DNA from: Paraburkholderia solitsugae
GTDB taxonomy: Bacteria > Pseudomonadota > Gammaproteobacteria > Burkholderiales > Burkholderiaceae
DNA: 64,000 nt
Direction: 5' to 3'
Assembly (NCBI RefSeq): GCF_013177695.1
Contig: NZ_WOEY01000053.1
Span: 1-64,000 of the forward strand
The notes beneath the pieces are model-generated. The model was not told the DNA's origin, did not search any database, and saw nothing but the letters and a program-made list of their open reading frames with translations. Below, one piece after another: positions 34,656 through 43,138 of this stretch (positions are counted from its first letter, which is position 1; the number at the start of each line of letters is the position of its first letter). A program made the translations under genes and the position numbers.

Positions 34656-35426
34656 TCATTGTTTGCTGGACTTTGTTGCGGCCTGCTCGATCAGCTTCGC
34701 GACTTCGGCTGGATGCGAGATATAGGCCACATGGCTCGAGTTAATCTCGACCGTCGTGCTTCCGGCGCGCGTGGTCATGAAGCGTTCAAGATCGGGGTTG
34801 ATTGCACGGTCCGCCGTTGCGACGACTGCCCAGCTCGGCTTGGTCCTCCAGGCCGCGTGCTGGATCGGAACACCAAACGCCTGGGCCGCAGGCGTCACCT
34901 GCGAGATAGCCATGAAGTTTGCTTCGGCCGCGGGCACATCGGCGCAGAAGTCCTCATGGAACATTGCTGGTTCGATGTACAAGTGGCCGTCCGCAGTCGG
35001 CTTGATGGATTTAGACGCGGGCGGCATCTTTTTGGTCAGATCGAGGGGACTTTCTCCCGTATCGGGCTGGAATGCCGCCACATAAACGAGACCGGCGACC
35101 TTGTCGTCGTTGCCAGCCTCGGTCACTACCGCACCGCCGTAACTGTGGCCGACGAGGATGCTCGGACCATCCTGTTCGTCGATAACCCGGGTGGTTGCCT
35201 TCACGTCTTCATCGAAAGACGTTTCCGGCTCTTGCACGACAGAGACCTTGTAGCCGTCGCGCGTCAGGATTTTTGACAACGCCTGCCAGCCCGAACCATC
35301 GGCGAAAAAGCCGTGAACCAGGACGACGTTCCGGACCGGCGCGGCCATTTCGGCATGCGAACCCAGGGCGGCGAATGAAACGGCAAGTGCAGCAGCGATA
35401 CGGGTTACAGATGAGATTGTTTTCAT
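34656..35426 (-). CDS. Exported alpha/beta-hydrolase
   Basis: 256 residues: a signal peptide (ISSVTRIAAALAVSFAALGSHA) and an alpha/beta-hydrolase domain with the oxyanion motif VLVHGFFADGSGW, the nucleophile elbow GHSYGG (Ser), and a C-terminal SSHVAYISHPAEV supplying the His. Probably a periplasmic esterase. The ATG at 35426 follows GTGGAG. Flanked by two direct repeats (34543-34605 and 35564-35620), which suggests the gene arrived or was duplicated together with an MFS 3' end. Its link to the carboxylate pathway is only positional; it might release the substrate from an ester. Confidence 0.85.
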   Translation of the reverse strand: MKTISSVTRIAAALAVSFAALGSHAEMAAPVRNVVLVHGFFADGSGWQALSKILTRDGYKVSVVQEPETSFDEDVKATTRVIDEQDGPSILVGHSYGGAVVTEAGNDDKVAGLVYVAAFQPDTGESPLDLTKKMPPASKSIKPTADGHLYIEPAMFHEDFCADVPAAEANFMAISQVTPAAQAFGVPIQHAAWRTKPSWAVVATADRAINPDLERFMTTRAGSTTVEINSSHVAYISHPAEVAKLIEQAATKSSKQ

Positions 35427-35563
35427 TTTTATACTCCACGAGGTTGGATAACGACAAGACATCGGCAGGTATTTACAACACTGGTTCAGATTTTATATAA
35501 GTAGGACTCTTGACAATTTGATTGATAGAAAATCCCCCGTCCGGACTTCTGCTGCAAGTAGGA

Positions 35564-35620
35564 TTGCTATAGACCCACGTCACCATCGCCACCATGGATC
35601 TCACTACTCAGGTCGTAAGC
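35564..35620. repeat. Direct repeat (right copy) overlapping the MFS gene end
   Basis: Matches 34543-34605 from CTATAGACCCACGTCACCAT to CTACTCAGGTCGTAAGCGAT. The MFS stop codon (35608-35610) lies inside it. Confidence 0.65.
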
Positions 35621-37059
35621 GATTCAAGTGATCTGCCTTTTGTCGACGGTCCAAGTACAGCGATCGACAACGCAACCATACCCATGCTCGCGGCAATCAG
35701 CAGCAGCGCACCGGAGACACCTGCCCGGTTTAGCGCGTACGACACCAGGAAGCCGCTGAAAATGCCCGACAGCCGGCTCCACGAATACACAAAGCCTATT
35801 GCACGCGCACGAATACGGGTCGGATAAAGCTCTGACTGGTAGGCGTGAAAGTTGTAGGACATGGTCGTGGCGCCCAGTGTCACCAGCGCACCGGTCGTCA
35901 CGATGAACACCGGATTACGCGCTTCGGCAAACAGCAACCCGGCGCCGGCTACCAGGATCGACGAAGCCACGATCTGCCATTTTCGCTCGAAGCGGTCACC
36001 ATAAAGCAAGGCGATCAGCGGACCACACGGCATCACCAGCGTGATCCCCAGCGTATAAGCCAAGCTCGTCGTTACCTCGAAACCCTGCTTGATCAGGAAA
36101 CTCGGCACCCAGTTGGAGAACCCATACAACCCGATCGTCTGGAAGACGTGGAAGATGCTCAACATCACAGTGCGCGACAGAAATGCGCGACTGAATATTT
36201 CCCGAAGCTGGCCCGTTTCTACCACTTCACCCGACGTCGCTTCAGGCACCGGCAAGGGCAGGCCGGTTTCTCGCTCGGCCCGCCGCTCGAGCTCCGCCAC
36301 GATCCGCTCGGCCTTCTCCGGTTCGCCGTGCGCCGCAAGCCAGCGCGGACTCTCGGGGATACGCCGGCGAATCACCCAGATCACAACGGCTCCCACCGAC
36401 CCGAGTAGGACGACCCAGCGCCATCCATCGAGACCGAACGGAGTAAGGGGCACAAGCTGCCAGGCGAGGCATGCGATTACCGGCACCGCCAGGTAGGTGA
36501 TGAACTGGTTGAAAGCAAACGCACGTCCGCGAATATGTTTAGGGACGATCTCGCTCAAATAACTGTCGATGGTCACCAGCTCGACACCCAACCCGATCCC
36601 TACCATGAAGCGCCAGAAGTTCAACCCGAGTGCTGTCGTCTGAAACGCCATGATTGCCGCGGACACGGTGTACCAAAGCAACGCGAACGTGAATACCGAA
36701 CGCCGCCCGAACTTGTCCGCGATCGCGCCGAAGAACAGCGTGCCGACAAGCAGACCCGTGAACGCGGCAGCAATGAAACTCGCTATGCCGCTCATGCTCA
36801 GAAAGCTCCTTGTGGTAGCCGTCAGGACACCCGACCGAATGATGCCCGGAGCAATGTACGCGGTCGAAAACAGCTCGTAGAACTCGAAGAAGCCGCCGAG
36901 CGAGATCACCAGCACCAGCATCCAAACAGACCGTGACACTGGCAACCGATCAAGCCGCGCGCCGATCATGCCCGTGGTTTCATTTGCTTTGATTGCGCGT
37001 ATCTGGCTTGTGTCGGACGCGCCAACGGGCGGTCCGATCGCGTCGTGTGTCGACGACAT
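35608..37059 (-). CDS. MFS transporter, metabolite:proton symporter type
   Basis: 483 residues and twelve predicted membrane segments. The first half carries FFEFYELFSTAYIAPG and the loop GAIADKFGRRS, with VPKHIRGRAFAFNQ after segment 4; the second half has RIRARAIGFVYSWSRL. This pattern fits symporters for organic acids and related metabolites. The ATG at 37059 is chosen over 37071 because the GGAGGAG ribosome site lies within the would-be first codons of the longer form. It starts 39 bp after the second MmgE/PrpD gene and probably imports the acid that the cluster consumes. Confidence 0.88.
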   Translation of the reverse strand: MSSTHDAIGPPVGASDTSQIRAIKANETTGMIGARLDRLPVSRSVWMLVLVISLGGFFEFYELFSTAYIAPGIIRSGVLTATTRSFLSMSGIASFIAAAFTGLLVGTLFFGAIADKFGRRSVFTFALLWYTVSAAIMAFQTTALGLNFWRFMVGIGLGVELVTIDSYLSEIVPKHIRGRAFAFNQFITYLAVPVIACLAWQLVPLTPFGLDGWRWVVLLGSVGAVVIWVIRRRIPESPRWLAAHGEPEKAERIVAELERRAERETGLPLPVPEATSGEVVETGQLREIFSRAFLSRTVMLSIFHVFQTIGLYGFSNWVPSFLIKQGFEVTTSLAYTLGITLVMPCGPLIALLYGDRFERKWQIVASSILVAGAGLLFAEARNPVFIVTTGALVTLGATTMSYNFHAYQSELYPTRIRARAIGFVYSWSRLSGIFSGFLVSYALNRAGVSGALLLIAASMGMVALSIAVLGPSTKGRSLESLTT

Positions 37060-37098
37060 ATGCTCCTCCATTTGTATTTTTAGCGATGTACGTCGGCT

Positions 37099-38556
37099 TT
37101 ATGCGAGCGCGTCTGTTACGGGTAGTGCAAGCACCTCGATCAGTTCGGCGATGTCGTCGAGCCGCTCCACACCAACGACAAGTTGCTCGATTCGCTGCTG
37201 GCGCCCCTTACCGATCACACCGTCTGTCAGCGTGCGGAATTTCTCGACAATGCCTTCGTTCGATACGTGATCCAGCGGACGGCCTCGCGGGTGTCGCAGC
37301 AGCCGCTCCTCATGGCTGCCGTCCGTAAACGTGATGCGGATCCGCACGGCTCCGCGGGCAAGCGGGCCATCCCGGTCGAACGCCTCTTCGTGCCGGACCG
37401 TGACCTTCTTCATGAACGCCCAGACATCGTCAGCGTTGATACGCTCAGGGCTGAACTGCTTCAACAGCGCGGCGCCATCGAGCGCGGCAACGGAGACCGC
37501 GTAGGCCATGTTCATCTGCGCACCGATCGACGTCAGCGGCTTGAGCGCCTGCCAGCCGCCGTGGTGGAACGACGAGCTCGCGCAATCGAGCTCGATTTTC
37601 TGTATGTCAGTTGCAGTCGTGCCGCGCTGCCGCTGGATCTCCAGCACAGCGCCAATCGGCCCGAGCAGCGCACCCATTGCAGAGTAGCGCTTGATCACGT
37701 ACGCCTCGGTCTCCCATTTCGCACCAAGGTTGGCCGATATCTGCGACGCGTCCGGATCGTGCCCCTCGCCGAACGTCGAGAGGAAACCGCCATACTCGCG
37801 TTCGAAAACCCGCTTGATGCCTGTATAACCGCCCCCCGCCAGCACCGCCGCATAGAGGCCGCCGCGCGACGCAAAGCCGTGATGCATGCGCTTGGACATG
37901 GCTTCGAATTGCGCTGCCATCAGTCCGCCGGATTGCGTGCCGGCGAGCCCAAGCGCATCCTCGAAAGCAGCAGCGCTCAGGCCATGCAGCTTGCCAGCTG
38001 CTGCAGCGCTTGCATGCGTGCCGAATACCGCACCCGAGTGCCAGCCGCGCGACAACATCTGCGAACCGTGCAATGCGAGACCGACACGAGGTCCCACTTC
38101 ATAGCCGCACATCGCGGCAAGCAGGAATCCTTCACCACTGACCTGACCGAGCAAGCTTGCGCTGGCAAAGAGCGACGGCAACACAACCGATGCCGCGTGC
38201 AGCGGCGCGATCGGATGAAAGTCGTCGAGTTCGAAGCCCTGGATGAAGGTGCCGTTGAGCAGCGCTGCCGCGGGTGCGCTGATCTTCTTGCCCCAGCCGA
38301 TCAGACTTGCGTCCCCACCGCCTTCAAGCGCGCTGACGAGTTCTACTGCCTTTCTCGACCAGGGCAATTGCGCGCCGACGAGCGCGCAACCCAGTCCGTC
38401 GAGCGTCAGATATTTGCCGCGTTCGAGCGCCTGTTCGGGGATGCTGTCGAGTTGCACGGAAGCAAGCCACGTTGCCAATTTCCCTGTCGGACCGTTCGGG
38501 TCCGTGGGGTCTGAATGAGCCGTGGTAGTAGAGGCCGACTGAATTAAAGATGCCAT
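37099..38556 (-). CDS. MmgE/PrpD-family protein, cis-aconitate decarboxylase-like (copy 2)
   Basis: 485 residues, a clear paralogue of the protein at 28878-30344: long identical blocks such as FIQGFELDDFHP, SRGWHSGAVFGTHASAAAAG and AQFEAMSKRMHHGFASR. It shares the same active-site candidates (His in PLHAAS and GWHSG, Lys in SKRMHH). The region after YVIKRYSAMG lacks the histidine seen in copy 1 (IIIKRHAAMG), so the two may differ in substrate or reaction. The ATG at 38556 follows AGGAAG. First gene of a unit with the MFS carrier; an operator-like motif lies 100 bp upstream. Confidence 0.87.
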   Translation of the reverse strand: MASLIQSASTTTAHSDPTDPNGPTGKLATWLASVQLDSIPEQALERGKYLTLDGLGCALVGAQLPWSRKAVELVSALEGGGDASLIGWGKKISAPAAALLNGTFIQGFELDDFHPIAPLHAASVVLPSLFASASLLGQVSGEGFLLAAMCGYEVGPRVGLALHGSQMLSRGWHSGAVFGTHASAAAAGKLHGLSAAAFEDALGLAGTQSGGLMAAQFEAMSKRMHHGFASRGGLYAAVLAGGGYTGIKRVFEREYGGFLSTFGEGHDPDASQISANLGAKWETEAYVIKRYSAMGALLGPIGAVLEIQRQRGTTATDIQKIELDCASSSFHHGGWQALKPLTSIGAQMNMAYAVSVAALDGAALLKQFSPERINADDVWAFMKKVTVRHEEAFDRDGPLARGAVRIRITFTDGSHEERLLRHPRGRPLDHVSNEGIVEKFRTLTDGVIGKGRQQRIEQLVVGVERLDDIAELIEVLALPVTDALA

Positions 38557-38654
38557 GCGTGAGTGCTTCCTGAAGATCGGGGACATGGATGACGTCCGTT
38601 GAAGTGACATGGACAAAGCCTGCTACCGAGGAACACCGGGACCATTGCCTATCA

Positions 38655-38669
38655 ACATGTTGTTATATT
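38655..38669. promoter_or_regulatory. Candidate GntR operator before the second MmgE/PrpD gene
   Basis: ACATGTTGTTATATT: its first 13 bases are the exact complement of 33494-33506 in the divergent operator region and it matches 30345-30357 with one mismatch over 13 bases. Confidence 0.5.
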
Positions 38670-39240
38670 ATTAAGATGACTGGCCGGATAAAGCGAGAGA
38701 GGGTTTACGCTAATCGCTTAGCCAGTCGTGAGGGCAACCGCAGCGGGTTCCATAGCAATAGGGGACGTTGTCTGCTGCGGTCCTTAGAAGCATGGATCGG
38801 CTGACGGTGAAAGTGCCGAAATCCGCAATAGTTGACGTCTTGAAGTGATTGCAGTTGGCACTGTGGATTTGCACAATCAGCCAGCCACGTTGCCGCCCCT
38901 TCCACAAAGCGAAGCGAACACGCTTCTTTTATCAGATGAATAGACCGGTTCCTGAGGAAACCACGTGTGTTGCAAACGGGTCTTCGGGGGCAGCCATGAT
39001 CGAAGCACGGCATTCAACCGATCCAACGAATAGCCCTTCAGAACAGGCATAATCTGCTCAACAAGCCGGATTCGACCGTCTGTTTTTGCAGGTGTCACAC
39101 GCCATATCTCCCAGTTTCTTTGCGCGCGAAAACTTGAGCGCGATGAGCCGCCGTAACTGCCCGCTTTTCGCCGGTTTGAACCATACGGCTAAACCTTAAA
39201 GTCGCCAGCACGGAAATAACCCTTGTTTGGAGACTGTGCG
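38670..39240. other. Gene-poor stretch with a broken reading frame
   Basis: No convincing gene. On the minus strand, 39098-38877 encodes a natural-looking start (DGRIRLVEQIMPVLKGYSLD, then a WLPPKTRLQHTWFPQEP segment) that breaks off; a neighbouring frame continues to 38705 (EACSLRFVEGAATWLADCAN). This looks like the remains of a gene with a frameshift, family unknown. Bases 39099-39240 contain the promoter and GGAG site of the next gene. Confidence 0.35.
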
Positions 39241-39621
39241 GTGAGTCAGGTAAAAAAAGCGGCGCTGGTGGCGACAGTGGCGATGATGATGGCGGGAGCA
39301 GTAGACGCACAGGAAATTTATGCACACGGCGGCACACTCGGCGCAGGTGTCGGCGCGGCGTTGCCGTTGGCCTCGTGGGCCGGTGTCCATGCGGAATTCG
39401 AAGGACTCGGCTTCTCGCATTCGGTCAATGTCAGTGGGAACGAGTACGACGGACACGTCAAGCTGCTGCAAGGCGGCTTGTATCTCGATCTGTTTCCGTT
39501 TGCGTCGAGCGGTATTCGCGTGACGGCCGGCGCGCTGATCAACGACGACGAACTGACAGGCCGCGCGGTGCCGAACGCGCAAGTCCACAGTCCACGATTG
39601 GCATGCAGACCGGAAGCGTAG
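39241..39621 (+). CDS. Outer-membrane beta-barrel protein, probably truncated
   Basis: 126 residues from a GTG preceded by TTGGAGACTG. A signal peptide (AALVATVAMMMAGAVDA) is followed by a beta-barrel start: IYAHGGTLGAGVGAALPLA, VHAEFEGLGFSHSVN, LLQGGLYLDLFPFASSGIRV. Up to NDDELTGRAVPNAQ it reads like a Burkholderia outer-membrane protein of roughly twice this length; the last 13 residues (VHSPRLACRPEA) do not continue the barrel, and no other frame restores it far beyond 39660. The 3' half has probably been deleted. Bases 39622-39789 hold no other gene. Confidence 0.55.
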   Translation: MSQVKKAALVATVAMMMAGAVDAQEIYAHGGTLGAGVGAALPLASWAGVHAEFEGLGFSHSVNVSGNEYDGHVKLLQGGLYLDLFPFASSGIRVTAGALINDDELTGRAVPNAQVHSPRLACRPEA

Positions 39622-39789
39622 CACCTTGCCCCGGCGGAGCAAGGTAATATTATGGTTTGGCGTCCCGCGTGCAGCGCATCATGACTCGCGCGTCCTGACG
39701 CCCGACACAGCCAGCTATAGAACAGGGCAACGGCCGCGCCCATCGCCTGTTATGCTCGCTGCCCGCACCGTCATCCGTTTCCGCCCTCC

Positions 39790-40956
39790 ATGAGTTCTGC
39801 AAGCCGCCGCATCGCGCACCTGGACATGGACGCGTTCTACGCGTCCGTGGAGCTCTTGCGCTATCCGGAACTGCGCGGCAAGGCCGTGGTGATCGGCGGC
39901 GGCCGCAATGGCGTGCCGCAAACGCTTGAAGACGGCAGCCGCCGCTTTGCGAAGCTGCGCGATTACGCGGGCCGTGGCGTGGTGACGACCTCCACCTACG
40001 AAGCCCGCGCGCTCGGCGTGTTCTCCGCGATGGGCATGATGAAAGCCGCCGTGCTCGCGCCCGAGGCGATTCTGCTGCCCACCGATTTCGAGTCGTATCG
40101 CCACTACTCGCGCCTGTTCAAAGCAGCGGTCGCCGCGTTCACGGACCGGATCGAAGACCGCGGCATCGACGAAATCTACATCGACCTCACCGAGTTGCCG
40201 GGCGAGCCGCGTGAGATCGCCGCGCGCATCAAGCAGGCCGTCAATCAGGCAACCGGCCTCACCTGCTCCATTTGCGTGGCGCCGAACAAGCTGCTGGCGA
40301 AAATCGGCTCCGAGCTCGACAAACCCGACGGTCTCACGATTCTGACGCCCGCCGACGTGCCGTTGCGCGTCTGGCCGTTGCCGGTGCGCAAGGTCAACGG
40401 GATCGGCCCGAAAGCTGCGGAAAAGCTCACGGCGCTCGGCCTCGCCACGGTCGGCGATCTGGCGGCGGCGGACGCGGGCCTGTTGCAGGACCATTTCGGG
40501 CGCAGCTACTCGGCGTGGCTCATGCAAGTCGCGCAGGGCTATGACGAGCGGCCGGTGGTAGTCGAATCGGAGCCCAAGTCGATGAGCCGTGAGACGACCT
40601 TCGAGCGCGATCTGCATCCGCGTCATGATCGCCCGGCCCTGTCCAGTTCGTTTACCGGCTTGTGCGTGCGGGTCGCGGAAGATCTGGTGCGGAAGGGCTA
40701 TGTGGGGCGCACCGTGGGCATCAAGCTGCGCTACGACGACTTCCGCACGGTCACGCGCGACCTGACGCTCGACGAACCCACCGCCGACGTCACCGAGATC
40801 CGGCGCGCCGCAACCGAATGTCTGAGGCGGGTGGAATTGAACCGCAAGTTGCGGCTGCTGGGTGTACGCGTGAGCGCATTGACGCCCGCCAACGCGCAAC
40901 CGGTAAAGCCGCGCGTACCGGTTCAGGCCGACTTGCCTTTTACCGGCGACGATTAA
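39790..40956 (+). CDS. dinB: DNA polymerase IV (Y family)
   Basis: 388-residue translesion polymerase. Catalytic acidic residues appear in IAHLDMDAFYASVE (two Asp) and GIDEIYIDLTEL (Asp-Glu); the helix-hairpin-helix is in VNGIGPKAAEKLTALGL, and the little-finger domain follows (SMSRETTFERDL). The extreme C-terminus, QADLPF, is a clear beta-clamp binding motif. Synthesises across lesions with low fidelity, usually under SOS control; I see no obvious LexA box upstream. Its TAA stop interlocks with the convergent kinase stop in a shared TTAA (40953-40956). Confidence 0.93.
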   Translation: MSSASRRIAHLDMDAFYASVELLRYPELRGKAVVIGGGRNGVPQTLEDGSRRFAKLRDYAGRGVVTTSTYEARALGVFSAMGMMKAAVLAPEAILLPTDFESYRHYSRLFKAAVAAFTDRIEDRGIDEIYIDLTELPGEPREIAARIKQAVNQATGLTCSICVAPNKLLAKIGSELDKPDGLTILTPADVPLRVWPLPVRKVNGIGPKAAEKLTALGLATVGDLAAADAGLLQDHFGRSYSAWLMQVAQGYDERPVVVESEPKSMSRETTFERDLHPRHDRPALSSSFTGLCVRVAEDLVRKGYVGRTVGIKLRYDDFRTVTRDLTLDEPTADVTEIRRAATECLRRVELNRKLRLLGVRVSALTPANAQPVKPRVPVQADLPFTGDD

Positions 40957-42377
40957 CCCGCCGCTTCCACCGGGACACCGGCATTCGTGCGTGCCGCCGG
41001 CAAGCCGGTTTCCACACTCGACGCCGCAATCGAAAATGCAAACGTGTTGATCCCGTTCGCGCTTTCCGCCGACACCGTGCCGCGATGCATTTCCGCAATG
41101 GCCTTCACGATCGCCAGACCCAGCCCATGGTTTTCGCGGCTATTGGTACGCGATACTTCCGCGCGATAGAACCGGTCGAACAGATGCTCGAGCACGGCCG
41201 GCTCGATCGGCTCGCCGGGGTTGGCCACGGCTACGCGCAACTGATCATCGTCACGCGCAATCGTCACGCTGATCTCCGCACCTGGCGCACAGTGCTGGAT
41301 CGCGTTCATCAGCAGATTCGTGCAGGCGCGGCCGAACAGCGAGCGGTTCACACGCGCCACCGCGTCACCGCGCAACTGCGCATGCACGCGCGCTTCTTCC
41401 AGCGGAATCTCGAGAAACTCCAGCGTATGCGCGACTTCCGCGGCCAGCGACACTTCGACGAGACCCGTCGCGCGCTCGCCCTGGTCGGCACGGGCGAGGA
41501 ACAGCATGTCGTTGATGATCGCGCGCATGCGCTCGAACTCTTCGAGATTCGATTGCAGCGTATGGCGCAAATCGTCGACCGAGCGATTGCGCGTCAACGC
41601 CACTTCGGTCTGCCCGATCAGAATCGTCACGGGCGTACGCAGTTCGTGAGCCACGTCCGCGTTGAACGACTCGAGGCGGCCGTATGCGCCGTCCAGACGT
41701 TCGAGCGCGCCGTTGAACGAGTTGGCCAGATCATTCAATTCGAGCGGCAGCGAGGCCGTATTCAAACGCTGTGAGCGGTTATTCGGGCTCACCGCGGAGG
41801 CGTCTCGCGTCAGGCGCGTCAACGGCGCAAGTCCGAGCCGTGTGACCGAGTAACTCAGCAGCAGCACGGCGAGACTGCCCAGCGCGGACAGCGCGGCGAG
41901 CGTCGAGCCGAACACGCGCATCGTGCGGGCGTTTGGCGAACAACTGGCGGCGGCCTGCAATTGCACGGGTGGGCGGGCGCCGTAAGCCGGTATCGTCACG
42001 TTGACGGTCAGCATATCCGCGCCGCCGCCGACCGGCGAAATCTTCGCGTAGCCGCCCTGCCAATTCGACACGACCGGCCCCTCGACGGGCTTGCCATAGT
42101 GGAAATACGGATCGGCGCTCGACACTGCATACACGGTACTGCCGTCGTGCGGCGTCATGTCGGTGAGCTTTTCGCGGGCCATGCGCCATTTTTCGGGCGT
42201 CACCGCGTGATAGACGATGATGCGCGCGATCTCGGTGCGAGCGTCGAGCGATTCGCGCAGATGGTGTTCGAGTTGCGTGCGCAACACCAGAAACAGACAG
42301 GTGCCGACCAGCGTGAAGACGAACAGCGCCACAAGCGCGAACATTAACGCGAGGCGGCGGGCTATCGACCGATTCAT
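40953..42377 (-). CDS. Sensor histidine kinase of the efflux operon (heavy-metal-sensor type)
   Basis: 474 residues: membrane segment (about 10-32), a periplasmic region of about 130 residues, a second segment (LAALSALGSLAVLLLSYSV), HAMP, HisKA with phospho-His in NADVAHELRTPVTILIGQTE, and HATPase with NLLMNAIQHCAPG and NHGLGLAIVKAIAE. The layout and the HELRTP...Q(T/S)EV block fit kinases of the CusS/IrlS heavy-metal group. The ATG overlaps the response-regulator stop (ATGA). Last gene of a five-gene operon with the RND pump, so it likely controls pump expression. Confidence 0.88.
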   Translation of the reverse strand: MNRSIARRLALMFALVALFVFTLVGTCLFLVLRTQLEHHLRESLDARTEIARIIVYHAVTPEKWRMAREKLTDMTPHDGSTVYAVSSADPYFHYGKPVEGPVVSNWQGGYAKISPVGGGADMLTVNVTIPAYGARPPVQLQAAASCSPNARTMRVFGSTLAALSALGSLAVLLLSYSVTRLGLAPLTRLTRDASAVSPNNRSQRLNTASLPLELNDLANSFNGALERLDGAYGRLESFNADVAHELRTPVTILIGQTEVALTRNRSVDDLRHTLQSNLEEFERMRAIINDMLFLARADQGERATGLVEVSLAAEVAHTLEFLEIPLEEARVHAQLRGDAVARVNRSLFGRACTNLLMNAIQHCAPGAEISVTIARDDDQLRVAVANPGEPIEPAVLEHLFDRFYRAEVSRTNSRENHGLGLAIVKAIAEMHRGTVSAESANGINTFAFSIAASSVETGLPAARTNAGVPVEAAG

Positions 42378-43060
42378 AATTGCTCTGCCTCCTCACGCAC
42401 TTCGAGCACGTAGCCCATGCCGCGCACGGTATGCAGCAGCTTCGAGGGAAACGGGCCGTCGAGCTTGGCGCGCAATCGTTTGATTGCGGTTTCGACCACG
42501 TTCGTATGGCTGTCGAAATTGACGTCCCACACCAGCTCGGTGATGGCTGTCTTCGACAGAATATCGCCCTGGCGGCGGGCCAGCACGCTTAGTAACTGAA
42601 ATTCCTTGGCGGTCAGATCGAGCCGCACGCCATCGCGGGTAGCGCGCCGGCCGATCAGATCGACGAACAGATCGCCCACCGAAATCAGCGTCGACTCCTG
42701 CGAACGCGTGCGGCGCGCGAGAGCATGCAGCCGCTCAACCAGTTCGAGAAAGGAAAAGGGTTTGGTGAGGTAGTCGTCGGCGCCTTCGCGCAAGCCCCGC
42801 ACACGGTCGTTCACGTGATCGCGTGCGGTCAGCATGATGACCGGCGTCGACTTGCGCATGCGCAGCGCCTTCAGCACGCTAAAGCCGTCGCGTTTGGGCA
42901 GCATCACGTCGAGGACGATCACGTCGTAATCGAATTCGGTAGCCAGATGCATGCCTTCCTCGCCGTCGAGCGCGACGTCGACGACCCAGCCCTGCTCTGT
43001 CAAACCGGAGCGCAGGTAGTCCACCACCTTATGCTCGTCTTCAACGATCAGCAATTTCAT
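42374..43060 (-). CDS. OmpR-family response regulator of the efflux operon
   Basis: 228 residues: receiver (about 1-115; LIVEDEHKVVDYLRSGL, VIVLDVMLPKRDG with the phospho-Asp, LTARD, KPF) and winged helix (about 130-225; FDSHTNVVETAIKRLRAKLD, LHTVRGMGYVLE). The LHTVRGMGYVLE ending and sequence style match the CusR/IrlR/CopR group. The ATG at 43060 has AAGGGG six bases upstream, better than the ATG at 43066. Coupled to the kinase by an ATGA overlap. Confidence 0.9.
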   Translation of the reverse strand: MKLLIVEDEHKVVDYLRSGLTEQGWVVDVALDGEEGMHLATEFDYDVIVLDVMLPKRDGFSVLKALRMRKSTPVIMLTARDHVNDRVRGLREGADDYLTKPFSFLELVERLHALARRTRSQESTLISVGDLFVDLIGRRATRDGVRLDLTAKEFQLLSVLARRQGDILSKTAITELVWDVNFDSHTNVVETAIKRLRAKLDGPFPSKLLHTVRGMGYVLEVREEAEQL

Positions 43061-43138
43061 GCGCATCCCCTTGAATCTGCATTATACGAAACGCCTCGAT
43101 TTCCTCTTTCCTGTCTGGCCGTGTCATTGCCGGGCGGC

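Noticed and set aside
39715..40899. 394-residue open frame on the minus strand
   Set aside because: Antisense to dinB, whose polymerase motifs are unmistakable.
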